Of a stretch of 64,000 bases of DNA, positions 30,503 through 39,231 are shown piece after piece (positions within the stretch are counted from its first letter, which is position 1; the number at the start of each line of letters is the position of its first letter). The stretch is from an uncultured Rikenellaceae bacterium. Its GTDB lineage: Bacteria; Bacteroidota; Bacteroidia; Bacteroidales; Rikenellaceae. Made by a program: the position numbers and the translations under genes. A model generated the notes under the pieces. That model saw only the letters and a program-made list of their open reading frames with translations. It ran no database searches and was not told where the DNA came from. Location of the stretch: positions 1-64,000 of the forward strand of contig CAMLTW010000003.1 in assembly GCA_946486375.1 (NCBI GenBank). The letters are read 5' to 3'.

Positions 30503-31477
30503 ATGCTCGGAAAAAATACGACATACCGGATCGTTGCGGGCGTGCTGCCGTTTCTGTGCTGTTGCACGGGAAGCGGGTCGGCCCAGGAGCCGCAGCGGAT
30601 ATCCGGAGGCGTGAAGGAAGCGACGGTGGAAATCACCGAGACGGTTGATACGACACGGAAGGTACAGTTGCAATCGCCCATTTTCCGGGATACGCTGCCG
30701 CTGTCGAAGGTGGCGTGGATTTCGGCGGTGGCGCCGGGATTTTCGCAGCTCTACAACCGGCAGTATTGGAAGATTCCGGTGCTTTATGGAACGGTGGGGG
30801 CTTTCACCTACCTGACGATCAATGCGAACAAGAAGTATAAGGATTATAAGACGCAATACGATGCCATCCGGTATTCGGAGAACGCGGGACGGACGGAGAT
30901 CGACCCCGTGCAGACGAAGATGATCCGCTACAATACGCAGCGCACATTGTTTCTCATGGGGGCCGCCTTGTCGTATCTGTATTTTATCGGAGACGGAGTG
31001 CTGAATTATCCCAACGGAGCCACGACGGTGAAAAAGGCCACGACGCTGGCGATGATTTTTCCGGGGGCGGGACAGATTTACAACAAGAGTTACTGGAAGG
31101 TGCCGATCGTGATCGGAGCGTTTGCGACGATGGGATACATCATCGACTTCAACAGCCGGGGATACAAGCGGATGAAAGAGGCGTACAACCGGTACCCGGA
31201 CGACGAGTTTCACGGCACGTATCCGCAGAGTTCGTTGCAGAACATGCGGGATCAGTATCGCCGGAACCGGGATTTGAGCATTATCATTACATGCGGACTG
31301 TACCTGCTTTCGGTGGTGGAAGCGCATGTGGACGCCTATATGAAGGATTTCGACGTGAGCGACGATCTGGCCCTGCGGGTGGAACCCACGCTGATCGACG
31401 TCAGCAACCTGCGGGCCAGCCGGAATGCGGGCTACGGGCCGACGGGATTCGGGTTGTCCCTGAGCGTCAATTTTTGA
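30503..31477 (+). CDS. DUF5683-type membrane protein
   Basis: A 324-residue Bacteroidetes protein with an N-terminal signal or anchor (VLPFLCCCTGSGSAQ). It contains two similar membrane-associated repeats: AWISAVAPGFSQLYNRQYWK at about 75-94 and LAMIFPGAGQIYNKSYWKVP at about 180-199. Each is an 'aPGxxQxYNxxYWK' motif, which defines the family. Two or three further hydrophobic helices follow. The biochemical role is not known. In Bacteroidetes it sits between parB and a lytic transglycosylase, as here, only 5 bases after parB. That suggests a link between chromosome partition and envelope biogenesis, but this is inference from context. Confidence 0.85.
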   Translation: MLGKNTTYRIVAGVLPFLCCCTGSGSAQEPQRISGGVKEATVEITETVDTTRKVQLQSPIFRDTLPLSKVAWISAVAPGFSQLYNRQYWKIPVLYGTVGAFTYLTINANKKYKDYKTQYDAIRYSENAGRTEIDPVQTKMIRYNTQRTLFLMGAALSYLYFIGDGVLNYPNGATTVKKATTLAMIFPGAGQIYNKSYWKVPIVIGAFATMGYIIDFNSRGYKRMKEAYNRYPDDEFHGTYPQSSLQNMRDQYRRNRDLSIIITCGLYLLSVVEAHVDAYMKDFDVSDDLALRVEPTLIDVSNLRASRNAGYGPTGFGLSLSVNF

Positions 31478-31501
31478 ATGTTAACTTAAAACAGCATATA
31501 C

Positions 31502-32788
31502 GTGAAGTTATCGAACGTTCTGGTCACTGCGGTTCTGGCGGCCTTTCCCGTAGCAGGTATTTGTTTTTCCGGCACCGAAACGCGGGCTTACGGGGAAATC
31601 AGCGTCAAGCATACTCCCGAAAAGTACGACTCGCTGCTGTCGAAGTGGTACGAAAGCACCGTGATCGAGTCCTACGACCGTTTCCTGCAGGAATTCATCA
31701 ACATAGATCCGGAAGAAACCGTGCCTTCCGAAGCGGAACGGATTCCGGACTCGGTGTACGAAGCCCGGCTCCGGATGATCGCTTCAGTCATTCAGTTGCC
31801 CTACAACGATGTGGTGAGGCAATATATTCTGGCCTACACGGGGCGTTTGAAGGGGCGGATGCAGAACATTCTGGGACTGGCTCAGTATTATTTCCCGCTC
31901 ATCGAGGAGGAACTCGACAAGGAAGGACTGCCTTCGGAACTGAAAATGCTGCCGATCATCGAATCCGCCCTGTATCCGAAAGCGGTTTCGCGGGCGGGCG
32001 CCGCCGGGCTGTGGCAGTTCATGCTCCGGACGGGCAAGAATTTCGGGCTGGAAGTCAATTCCTTTGTGGACGAACGGATGGATCCGCTCCTTTCGACGCG
32101 GGCGGCCTGTCAGTATCTCAAGCAGTTGTACGCCATCTACGAGGACTGGACGCTGGTGATCGCCGCCTACAACTGCGGGCCGGGAAACGTCAACAAGGCC
32201 CTCAAGCGGGTGCCCGACGCCCGGACTTATTGGGACATTTACGACTATCTGCCGCGGGAAACGCGGGGCTACATTCCGGGATTCATCGCGGCTACTTACG
32301 CTTACACTTTCCACAAGGCGCACGGCATGGAGCCGGTGGTGCCTCCCCATCCGATTTCGACCGATACGGTGACGGTTCGGAAGCTGATGCACTTCGAGCA
32401 GATTTCCTCGACGCTGGGCATCCCCGTGGAAGTGTTGCGCGATCTGAATCCCCAGTTCAAAAGGGACATCATTCCGGGTACGGACAAGGCGTACAGCCTG
32501 GTGCTGCCGCAGCAGGACATCAGCGCCTTCATCGACCGGGAAGCGGAAATTTACGGAAAGGATTCCCTGTATTTGAAGGAATACCTCAATCCGGCCAATT
32601 TCACGGCCAGGAAGTCATCGGGCTCGGGAAACCGGCTGACCGCTTCGCGTACTTATAAAGTCAAGAAGAACGACGTATTGGGTTCCATTGCCCGGCGCTA
32701 CGGCGTTACGGTGAATGCCCTGATGCGGGCCAACAACATCCGGAACCCCCGGTCGCTCCGGATCGGACAGGTGCTCCGGATTCCCTGA
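31502..32788 (+). CDS. mltD: Membrane-bound lytic murein transglycosylase D-like, SLT plus LysM
   Basis: Cleaves the glycan strand of peptidoglycan, producing 1,6-anhydro ends. GTG start; a signal peptide occupies about residues 1-24. The SLT domain (about 115-270) contains the catalytic Glu in IIESALYPKAVSRAGAAGLW and the conserved AAYNCGPGNVNKAL. A degenerate LysM-like stretch lies at about 280-345. A clear LysM is at the C-terminus (YKVKKNDVLGSIARRYGVTV, then IGQVLRIP), so the enzyme can bind the wall. The 428-residue length is typical. It ends the parA-parB-DUF5683-mltD run; no clear terminator was found downstream. Confidence 0.92.
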   Translation: MKLSNVLVTAVLAAFPVAGICFSGTETRAYGEISVKHTPEKYDSLLSKWYESTVIESYDRFLQEFINIDPEETVPSEAERIPDSVYEARLRMIASVIQLPYNDVVRQYILAYTGRLKGRMQNILGLAQYYFPLIEEELDKEGLPSELKMLPIIESALYPKAVSRAGAAGLWQFMLRTGKNFGLEVNSFVDERMDPLLSTRAACQYLKQLYAIYEDWTLVIAAYNCGPGNVNKALKRVPDARTYWDIYDYLPRETRGYIPGFIAATYAYTFHKAHGMEPVVPPHPISTDTVTVRKLMHFEQISSTLGIPVEVLRDLNPQFKRDIIPGTDKAYSLVLPQQDISAFIDREAEIYGKDSLYLKEYLNPANFTARKSSGSGNRLTASRTYKVKKNDVLGSIARRYGVTVNALMRANNIRNPRSLRIGQVLRIP

Positions 32789-33212
32789 CGGACGGCGGTT
32801 TCATCGAGTGTCGTTGTTTTCCGATTATTCACTTAAGCGAAACGCTATGCCGCTGTTGATTCTCTTTTTCTTCCGGCGTTATCTCGGACGGAAGAAAAGG
32901 GAAGAAAAATGATTTCTCTGTCCGGATTCCGGAAGTTTTTCCCGTTCCGTCCATGGGTCCGACTTCCCCGGAAGGCCGGGCGATTCTTTGTTCCCTTTTC
33001 CTCCGGGGGCATTCCTTCCGCATCCTTTCCGGCCGTCGATTTTTCCGAAAAGCTTTAACGGTCGCTCGGAGAAAAATATCGAAGGGCCTTCCCGCTTTTG
33101 TGACGTGTGAGCATATTTATTGATTATCAGTTTGTTGTATTAGGTAAGGCAAATTGTTGATAAAAAGTGAATAGTTTTCCGGCAACGTGGTCGGACGGGC
33201 CGGATTTATGCC
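32789..33212 (+). other. Long leader region ahead of the riboswitch, no gene
   Basis: No supported gene. Pyrimidine-rich and GC-rich stretches alternate up to about 33,060, followed by an AT-rich segment (33,110-33,180) before the promoter of nrdD. I saw no convincing terminator for mltD. Confidence 0.4.
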
Positions 33213-33220
33213 TACTTTTG
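33213..33220 (+). promoter_or_regulatory. -7 element for the riboswitch-nrdDG transcript
   Basis: TACTTTTG is an exact TAnnTTTG match. The predicted start about 7 bases downstream would place transcription just before the cobalamin riboswitch, supporting both calls. Confidence 0.6.
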
Positions 33221-33234
33221 TTTCGCTTTCGGTA

Positions 33235-33390
33235 AAGGGAGACGAGCCTTCGTCCCCGGAGGGAACACCGTGCGATTCGGTGACAGTGCCCGCTGCTGTA
33301 ATTCTCGTCGAACCCGGAACAGGATGCCACTGCAGAATTTGCGGGAAGGCGTTCCGGGGAAGAGATCAGTCAGAAGACCTGCCGGAAGCG
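33235..33390 (+). ncRNA. Cobalamin riboswitch upstream of nrdDG
   Basis: The conserved elements of an AdoCbl-type riboswitch occur in order. They are the GGGAA near 33,261, a CGGTGACAGTGCCCGC plus CTGTA block (33,278-33,300), GCCACTG (33,325-33,331), GGGAAGGC (33,343-33,350) and the B12 box AGTCAGAAGACCTGCC (33,368-33,383). Downstream, a 10-bp hairpin (tttcggcttt / aaagccggga, 33,402-33,429) could be part of the expression platform. There is no T-run, so control at translation or by mRNA structure is more likely than a simple terminator. About 200 bases separate it from the nrdD ATG. Confidence 0.9.
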
Positions 33391-33588
33391 GCAAAACGAA
33401 ATTTCGGCTTTCGGGATGAAAAGCCGGGAAATTCCGGTCGAGGCCGGCGGGGCCGTGTCCCATGCGCCTGTCCGTTTTCCGCTCATTTCCCGATTCCCCC
33501 ATGCCGGCTTTCGTTTTCCGGCGGAACGGCTATCGTCCGCTTTTCGGGCGGTTAAACGAAAAGAACGAAATGAAAATACGATTGTGAG

Positions 33589-35691
33589 ATGAACGGATCC
33601 AATTTCAACATTGTAAAACGGGACGGCAAGCCGGAAGCCTTTTCCATGGACAAGATTACGGCGGCCATCGAAAAAGCGTTCCGCTCGGTGGGAAAGACGC
33701 CTGCCGAAGAGGTGCTCAACAAGCTGACATCGAGCCTCTACATTCACGAAGGGACGAGCGTGGAGGAGATACAGAACCAGGTGGAGCTTTCCCTGATGAG
33801 CCACGGCTATTACGGCGTGGCCAAGTCTTTCATCATCTACCGCCAGCAGCACCTCGAAGACCGGGAAGTCCGAGACAAGATGGCTTTTCTGGTGGATTAC
33901 TGCGAAGCGGTGAATCCGGCCACGGGAAGCAAGTTCGACGCCAATGCCAACGTGGAAAACAAGAACATCGCCACGCTGATCGGAGAGCTGCCCAAGCAGA
34001 ATTTCATCCGGCTCAACCGGAGACTGCTTTGCGACCGCATCAAGCAGATGTACGGCAAGGAGACGGCCGACAGTTACCTGAAACTGCTGAACGGGCATTT
34101 CATCTACAAGAACGACGAAACGAGCATGGCCAATTACTGCGCCAGCATCACCATGTATCCGTGGCTGATCGGGGGGACGGCCTCCATCGGGGGCAATTCT
34201 TCCCGGCCGACCAACCTTAAATCCTTCTGCGGCGGATTCGTCAACATGGTTTTCATCGTTTCCAGCATGCTGAGCGGGGCATGCGCCACGCCCGAATTCC
34301 TGATGTACCTGAACTACTTCATCGCTATGGAATACGGGGCCGATTATTACCGGGAGCCCGACCGGGTGGTGGACCTTTCGCTGAGACGGCGCACGCTCGA
34401 CAAGGTCATCACGGACTGTTTCGAGCAGATCGTGTATTCGATCAATCAACCGACCGGGGCGCGCAACTTTCAGGCGGTTTTCTGGAACATCGCCTATTAC
34501 GACCGCTATTATTTCGAAAGCCTGTTCGGGAATTTCTTCTTTCCCGACGGGTCGCGTCCGGACTGGGATTCGCTCGACTGGCTCCAGCGGCGTTTCATGC
34601 GGTGGTTCAACGAGGAGCGGACGAAAACGGTGCTGACCTTTCCGGTGGAAACGATGGCCCTGCTCACCGAGAACGGGGATGTGAAGGATCGGGCGTACGG
34701 CGACCTGACGGCCGAAATGTATGCGGCGGGGCATTCGTTCTTCACTTACATGAGCGACAACGCCGATTCGCTCAGCAGTTGTTGCCGGCTGCGGAACGAG
34801 ATTCAGGACAACGGTTTCAGTTACACCCTGGGGGCCGGAGGGGTCTCCACGGGATCGAAGAGCGTGCTGACCATCAACCTGAACCGCTGTATCCAGTACG
34901 CCGTTAAGAACGGACTTTCCTATACGGCCTTTTTGGAAGACGTGGTGGACAAGGTGCACAAGTTTCAGATGGCTTACAACGAAAACCTGAAGCATTTGCA
35001 GGCGAAAGGCATGCTGCCGCTCTTCGATGCGGGGTACATCAACATGAGCCGTCAATACCTGACCGTCGGAGTGAACGGGCTGGTGGAAGCCGCCGAGTTC
35101 CTGGGGCTGGAAATCGACGACAATCCGGAATACATGGCTTTCGTGCGGGACGTGCTGGGGCTGATTGAACGGTACAACAAACAGTATCGCAGCAAGGAAG
35201 TGCTTTTCAACTGCGAAATGATTCCGGCGGAAAACGTGGGCGTGAAGCACGCCAAGTGGGATCGGGAAGACGGTTATTCGGTGCCGCGGGACTGTTACAA
35301 CAGCTATTTTTACCGGGTGGAAGACCCTTCGCTGAACATCCTGGACAAGTTCCGGCTGCACGGACGGCAGTACGTGGAACACCTGACGGGCGGTTCGGCT
35401 TTGCACATGAACCTGGACGAGCACCTTTCACGAGAACAGTACCGGCAGTTGCTGCGGGTGGCCGCCCGCGAAGGAACGAATTATTTCACGTTCAACGTTC
35501 CCAATACCGTATGCAACGATTGCGGCCACATCGACAAACGCTACCTTCGGGAATGTCCCGAGTGTCACAGCAAGAATACGGATTACCTGACGCGGGTGAT
35601 CGGCTACCTGAAACGGGTGAGCAACTTTTCGCAGGCCCGCCAGCGGGAAGCCGCCGTGCGGCACTACAATCACGCCGCTTCGGAACTTTAG
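33589..35691 (+). CDS. nrdD: Anaerobic (class III) ribonucleoside-triphosphate reductase
   Basis: Glycyl-radical enzyme that makes dNTPs under anoxia, independent of B12. Of 700 residues, an ATP-cone begins the protein (about 1-95, FNIVKRDGKPEAFSMDKIT). The catalytic barrel includes NADSLSSCCRLRNE with the radical-transfer Cys pair (about 396-397). A zinc site CNDCGH ... CPEC (Cys at about 642, 645, 656 and 659) precedes the glycyl-radical segment RVIGYLKRV with Gly at about 672. The residue before the radical Gly is Ile; many homologues have Cys or Val there. Its activase nrdG follows 37 bases on. Expression is expected to be shut down by cobalamin through the upstream riboswitch. Confidence 0.95.
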   Translation: MNGSNFNIVKRDGKPEAFSMDKITAAIEKAFRSVGKTPAEEVLNKLTSSLYIHEGTSVEEIQNQVELSLMSHGYYGVAKSFIIYRQQHLEDREVRDKMAFLVDYCEAVNPATGSKFDANANVENKNIATLIGELPKQNFIRLNRRLLCDRIKQMYGKETADSYLKLLNGHFIYKNDETSMANYCASITMYPWLIGGTASIGGNSSRPTNLKSFCGGFVNMVFIVSSMLSGACATPEFLMYLNYFIAMEYGADYYREPDRVVDLSLRRRTLDKVITDCFEQIVYSINQPTGARNFQAVFWNIAYYDRYYFESLFGNFFFPDGSRPDWDSLDWLQRRFMRWFNEERTKTVLTFPVETMALLTENGDVKDRAYGDLTAEMYAAGHSFFTYMSDNADSLSSCCRLRNEIQDNGFSYTLGAGGVSTGSKSVLTINLNRCIQYAVKNGLSYTAFLEDVVDKVHKFQMAYNENLKHLQAKGMLPLFDAGYINMSRQYLTVGVNGLVEAAEFLGLEIDDNPEYMAFVRDVLGLIERYNKQYRSKEVLFNCEMIPAENVGVKHAKWDREDGYSVPRDCYNSYFYRVEDPSLNILDKFRLHGRQYVEHLTGGSALHMNLDEHLSREQYRQLLRVAAREGTNYFTFNVPNTVCNDCGHIDKRYLRECPECHSKNTDYLTRVIGYLKRVSNFSQARQREAAVRHYNHAASEL

Positions 35692-35728
35692 CCGGCTCCG
35701 GACGATTCGATTACAGGAACGGGATGCC

Positions 35729-36268
35729 ATGTTGAAATACGTGAATTACGATATCGTTTTCCAGGAAGTGCCGGGGGAAGTGACGCTGGCGGTCAACCTG
35801 TCGGGATGTCCGAACGGGTGTCCGGGGTGTCACAGCCCCTATCTGCAACAGGACGTCGGGCAGGAACTGACCCCGGCCGTGCTGGAAGGCTGGCTGCATC
35901 GGTATGCCGGCGAGGTTACCTGCGTTTGTTTCATGGGCGGGGATGCGGCTCCGCAGGAAGTGGCTGCGCTGGCGACCGGATTGCGCCGGGAAGGGATGCC
36001 GGAAATCAAAACAGCCTGGTATTCGGGGCGTCCTTCTTTGCCGGACGGCATCGATCCGGGCGTTTTCGATTTTATCAAGCTGGGGCCTTACGAGGAACGA
36101 TGTGGAGGATTGCGCAGCCGCACGACCAATCAACGCCTGTACCGGGTGGAACGGGCTGAAACGGAGCGGAATACCGCTTCTTCCGCGGACGGCGGATCGT
36201 CGGAAGGAACGGCTTTCGGAGCGTTCCGGTTGCGGGACATCACGGCCCGTTTCTGGCGGGATCGGTGA
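35729..36268 (+). CDS. nrdG: Anaerobic ribonucleoside-triphosphate reductase activating protein
   Basis: Radical-SAM enzyme that generates the glycyl radical on NrdD. The 179 residues contain the cluster motif GCPNGCPGCHSPYL (CxxxCxxC at about 28, 32 and 35) after the usual NrdG opening. The segment CVCFMGGDA corresponds to the family GGEP-like SAM-binding motif, here altered to GGDA. The C-terminal 40 residues are polar and less conserved. It lies 37 bases after nrdD and the pair ends at a hairpin at 36,309. Confidence 0.92.
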   Translation: MLKYVNYDIVFQEVPGEVTLAVNLSGCPNGCPGCHSPYLQQDVGQELTPAVLEGWLHRYAGEVTCVCFMGGDAAPQEVAALATGLRREGMPEIKTAWYSGRPSLPDGIDPGVFDFIKLGPYEERCGGLRSRTTNQRLYRVERAETERNTASSADGGSSEGTAFGAFRLRDITARFWRDR

Positions 36269-36304
36269 AAGGCGGCGGACGGAAGAAGCAGCTTCTGTAT
36301 TCGA

Positions 36305-36340
36305 CTAAAAAAGCGTCCTCCTTTGGGGACGCTTTTCGTT
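36305..36340. terminator. Bidirectional terminator between nrdG and the gls genes
   Basis: A perfect 10-bp stem (aaaagcgtcc / ggacgctttt) with an 8-base loop has A- and T-runs on either side. It serves the convergent nrdDG and gls transcripts. Confidence 0.85.
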
Positions 36341-36364
36341 ATGCCTGTGCCGGAGGATGCCCGG

Positions 36365-37276
36365 TCAATCGTTGTCCATGTTGAAGTGGCGTTCCACCTT
36401 GTTCAGGTAAATGTCGCTCCGGGTAATCAGGATGCCCGTCTCCTCGACGTTCCCGAAATCGGGGTTCCGCACCGTGGCGAATACCCGCATCGAAGGGGAG
36501 AGGTTCATGTAGGCATTGATGAGCGGCGGGATGTTTTCCTGATACTTGCGGATTTCCCGGAACAGGATTTTGTAGTCTCCCGCATATTCGTGAGCCGTAA
36601 AGAGGGCTTCCATTTTTTCCGTGTCGATGTCCAGTTCGATCGGGTAGAGGGGCTCCACCAGGTTGTCGTGATCGGGAAAATACTTCCGTAGGAAATAAAT
36701 CAGCATGTTCCGCGCCTCCTTGTTGTAATCCCCGTACATGGTGACTTTTCCGAAAAAGTATTTGATCTCCGGATGGTTCAGCACGATGGCTCCCAGCCCG
36801 TCCCACAAGTTGTCGAGCGCATAGATTCCCTTGGGATTCTGCCGGGTGCCCTGATACTGGGGTTGTACGAACGAGCGGCCCAGTTCGATGGTGTGGGGCA
36901 GGAATTCCTGCCGGAATTTGTCCGTAAACCGGAAATAATGTTCCGTGGAGAGGTGTTTGGGATGGGTTTCGTGGCTGATGATGTAACGGTAGCCGCCGAG
37001 GATTTCCCGCGCCTTGGGATCCCAGACGATCAGTTGTTCGTATCCTCCTTCCACCGTATCGAGTTCGTCGATGTCGAGTTCCTGCCCCGTGCCCCCTCCC
37101 GCGCTGCGGAAGGCGAGCTCGCGCAGCCGGCCGATTTCCCGCATGGTGTGGGGGCTGTCGGCCGCCGTAATGACATAGATTACGTTTCCGCCGTTATTGG
37201 TGTCCCGCAGGTACCGCTCCGGAGTCAGCTCGTTTTCGATCAGGGCCCGGTCTACGGGTTCGATAATGGGTTTCAT
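36365..37276 (-). CDS. glsB: GlsB/OlsB-like GNAT N-acyltransferase (glycine or ornithine lipid synthesis)
   Basis: Predicted to transfer a 3-hydroxy-fatty acyl group to an amino acid such as glycine, the first step of glycine lipid synthesis in Bacteroides. The start at 37,276 (MKPIIEPVDRALIENELTPE) is chosen over an in-frame ATG 24 bases upstream because it gives the conserved opening. The 303 residues carry the OlsB/hemolysin-like GNAT signature: RELAFRSAGGGTG, then LIVWDPKAREILGGYRYI, ELGRSFVQPQYQG and LDNLWDGLGAIVLNHPEIKY. It lies 65 bases downstream of a PlsC-type acyltransferase on the same strand, the glsA-glsB arrangement described in Bacteroides thetaiotaomicron. Substrate amino acid cannot be fixed from sequence. 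Confidence 0.85.
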   Translation of the reverse strand: MKPIIEPVDRALIENELTPERYLRDTNNGGNVIYVITAADSPHTMREIGRLRELAFRSAGGGTGQELDIDELDTVEGGYEQLIVWDPKAREILGGYRYIISHETHPKHLSTEHYFRFTDKFRQEFLPHTIELGRSFVQPQYQGTRQNPKGIYALDNLWDGLGAIVLNHPEIKYFFGKVTMYGDYNKEARNMLIYFLRKYFPDHDNLVEPLYPIELDIDTEKMEALFTAHEYAGDYKILFREIRKYQENIPPLINAYMNLSPSMRVFATVRNPDFGNVEETGILITRSDIYLNKVERHFNMDND

Positions 37277-37341
37277 ATTCGTTTTTCGGTATAAGCGCAT
37301 GCAAAACTAAGCAATAATCGGCATAAACGGATGCAGCCCGC

Positions 37342-38151
37342 TTATTTTTTTAGCGCATAAACGGCTTTCCGGATTTCCGCGACCAGTTCCGGAAGCGGCC
37401 GGTTGTCGCACAGCCGCCGGTGTTCGATGGGCGTTCCGACATAAATGTCCATTTTCTTTCCCCGTTGGCTGAACATTTCATCCGGCAGGTAGAACATCTC
37501 GATGTTGACTTTGACGCCCAGCGCTTTCCGCAGGCGGGCGAAGTTGTAGAAAAAGCGGGAGTTGACCGCATCGACGTACACCGGCACGATATCGCGTCCG
37601 TGTTCGCGGGCTTTGACCATGAAATTCTTCCGCCAGGGCGGGTCCTGGATTTTTCCGTGGATTTTGCGCGAACACAGCCCGGCCGGGAAATAAATGATCT
37701 GCTCGTCCGAGTCGTAGACCCGGTTCAGTCCGCGGACGTATTCGGCGGATTGTTTCCCGTGCTTGTTGACGGGCACGAACAGGGACCTGATCGGGGTGAG
37801 GTTCATCAGCAGATCGTTGACCACGAGTTTGACGCTTCCGAAATGCTTCTCCACCGCATCGGCCAGGATCAGTCCGTCCAGTCCGCCCAGCGGATGGTTG
37901 GAGGCGAAAATATACCTTTTTTGCGGATCGAGCGTCTCCATGCCGTGCACGCGGTAGTCGATCTCCATGTATCTCAGCGTGGCCCGGATGAATTCAATGG
38001 CCTCCAGATGACCGAAGTTGCGCAGGCAATAGTTGATCTGATCCTGATGGATCGTGCGTTTGATGTAGCGTTTCAGGAATCCCGGCAGCATCCGGTACAG
38101 ATCGGGCGCCTTGTCGCGAATGATGTGGTCGATGTCGATTTCCGGTGTCAT
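37342..38151 (-). CDS. glsA: GlsA-like PlsC-family O-acyltransferase
   Basis: Predicted to esterify the hydroxyl of the N-acyl amino acid, completing the glycine lipid. The 269 residues contain the acyltransferase block NHPLGGLDG (about 93-101), corresponding to the catalytic His/Asp motif with one extra residue in the spacing. The substrate motif YFPAGLCSRK is at about 158-167. The N-terminal stretch DKAPDLYRMLPGFLKRYIKR is typical of the Bacteroidetes group rather than of general PlsC. No membrane helix is obvious; the protein is likely peripheral. It is the first gene of the pair with glsB and is divergent from rsmH. Confidence 0.85.
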   Translation of the reverse strand: MTPEIDIDHIIRDKAPDLYRMLPGFLKRYIKRTIHQDQINYCLRNFGHLEAIEFIRATLRYMEIDYRVHGMETLDPQKRYIFASNHPLGGLDGLILADAVEKHFGSVKLVVNDLLMNLTPIRSLFVPVNKHGKQSAEYVRGLNRVYDSDEQIIYFPAGLCSRKIHGKIQDPPWRKNFMVKAREHGRDIVPVYVDAVNSRFFYNFARLRKALGVKVNIEMFYLPDEMFSQRGKKMDIYVGTPIEHRRLCDNRPLPELVAEIRKAVYALKK

Positions 38152-38255
38152 GTCGATTTCTCCTGTTTCCGTAGCCGGACGATGCGAACCCGGATCGTGG
38201 AACGGATGGATTCGTTCCGCCGGGACGCCGTCGTCCGAACCGACGTTATCCGGGG

Positions 38256-38263
38256 CAAAAATA
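38256..38263 (-). promoter_or_regulatory. -7 element for the gls operon
   Basis: The minus strand reads TATTTTTG, an exact TAnnTTTG match, about 105 bases upstream of the glsA start codon. Confidence 0.45.
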
Positions 38264-38294
38264 AAATATTATTCAAAGGAACTGTAAATTTTTG

Positions 38295-38302
38295 TATCTT
38301 TA
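38295..38302 (+). promoter_or_regulatory. Possible -7 element for the dcw cluster
   Basis: TATCTTTA differs from TAnnTTTG only at the last base and lies 26 bases before the rsmH ATG. It is back-to-back with the gls -7 element. Confidence 0.4.
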
Positions 38303-38328
38303 CCCCCACTATTTTAGCCGAATCCGTT

Positions 38329-39231
38329 ATGAGCGAATATCATGTGCCCGTCCTGCTGCAAGAGAGCGTGGATGCCTTGAACATTGTTCCGGGAGGCACT
38401 TACGTGGACCTCACTTTTGGGGGCGGCGGACATTCCCGCGAAATCCTCCGGCGCCTGGGGCCGGAAGGACGGTTGGCGGGATTCGATCAGGACGAGGATG
38501 CCGTAAGCAACGTGCCGGACGATCCGCGATTTCTGTTCATCCGAAACAATTTCCGGTTCATGCGGGGAGCGTTGCGGGCCGAGGGGATTCGCAGCGTGGA
38601 CGGGATTCTGGCCGATCTGGGGGTTTCTTCCCATCATTTCGATACGCAGGAGCGCGGGTTCTCGTTTCGTTACGACGCGCGGCTGGACATGCGGATGAAC
38701 CGGAACGCTTCGCTGACGGCACGCGATGTGGTCAACGGCTACGCGGAAGATGATCTTCGGAAAATTTTCCGTGATTACGGCGAACTGGACAACGCGGGCC
38801 GGGTGGTGAAGGCCATCGGGGAATTCCGCCGGCGGAAGGAAATCGTGACGATCGACGAGCTGAAGGAGGCGGTGGCCCGGTGCATCCCGCGCGCGGATGA
38901 AAACCGGTTTCTGGCCAAGCTGTTTCAGGCGATCCGCATCGAGGTGAACGGAGAAATGGAAGCGCTGAAGATGATGCTGGAACAGTCCCTGAAGATGCTG
39001 CGCTCCGGAGGGCGGCTGGCGGTCATCACGTATCATTCGCTGGAAGACCGGCTGGTGAAGAATTTTATGCGTTCCGGAAACTTCGGAGGAGTGGCGGAAA
39101 CCGATTTTTACGGAAACGTTTCGTCTCCGTGGGAGGTGCTGACCCGCAAGGCGGTCGTCCCCTCGGCGGAGGAGGTGGCGGCCAACGGCCGGGCACGGAG
39201 CGCAAAACTGAGGGCGGCGGCGAAAAAATGA
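38329..39231 (+). CDS. rsmH: 16S rRNA m4C1402 methyltransferase RsmH
   Basis: Methylates N4 of C1402 in 16S rRNA. The start at 38,329 (MSEYHVPVLLQESVDAL) gives the family N-terminus; a much longer frame upstream is only an open-frame extension over the gls genes. The 300 residues contain the SAM motif YVDLTFGGGGHSREIL (about 25-40), ILADLGVSSHHFDTQERGFS, and the C-terminal VITYHSLEDRLVKNFM. First gene of the dcw cluster; mraZ, often found ahead of it, is absent here. It overlaps the next gene by 4 bases (ATGA). Confidence 0.95.
   Translation: MSEYHVPVLLQESVDALNIVPGGTYVDLTFGGGGHSREILRRLGPEGRLAGFDQDEDAVSNVPDDPRFLFIRNNFRFMRGALRAEGIRSVDGILADLGVSSHHFDTQERGFSFRYDARLDMRMNRNASLTARDVVNGYAEDDLRKIFRDYGELDNAGRVVKAIGEFRRRKEIVTIDELKEAVARCIPRADENRFLAKLFQAIRIEVNGEMEALKMMLEQSLKMLRSGGRLAVITYHSLEDRLVKNFMRSGNFGGVAETDFYGNVSSPWEVLTRKAVVPSAEEVAANGRARSAKLRAAAKK

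Noticed and set aside
28500-30600. parS centromere site near parAB
   Set aside because: No palindrome close to TGTTTCACGTGAAACA was seen near the genes; partial CACGTG strings elsewhere in the window lie inside coding regions and differ at several positions.
32829-33023. Small minus-strand frame upstream of the riboswitch
   Set aside because: No promoter, no conserved motif; content reflects the Lys/Arg-rich antisense of a pyrimidine-rich leader.
37420-38328. N-terminal extension of rsmH over the gls genes
   Set aside because: The frame is open by chance. The RsmH family start (MSEYHVPVLLQ) is at 38,329, and the upstream part is antisense to glsA.
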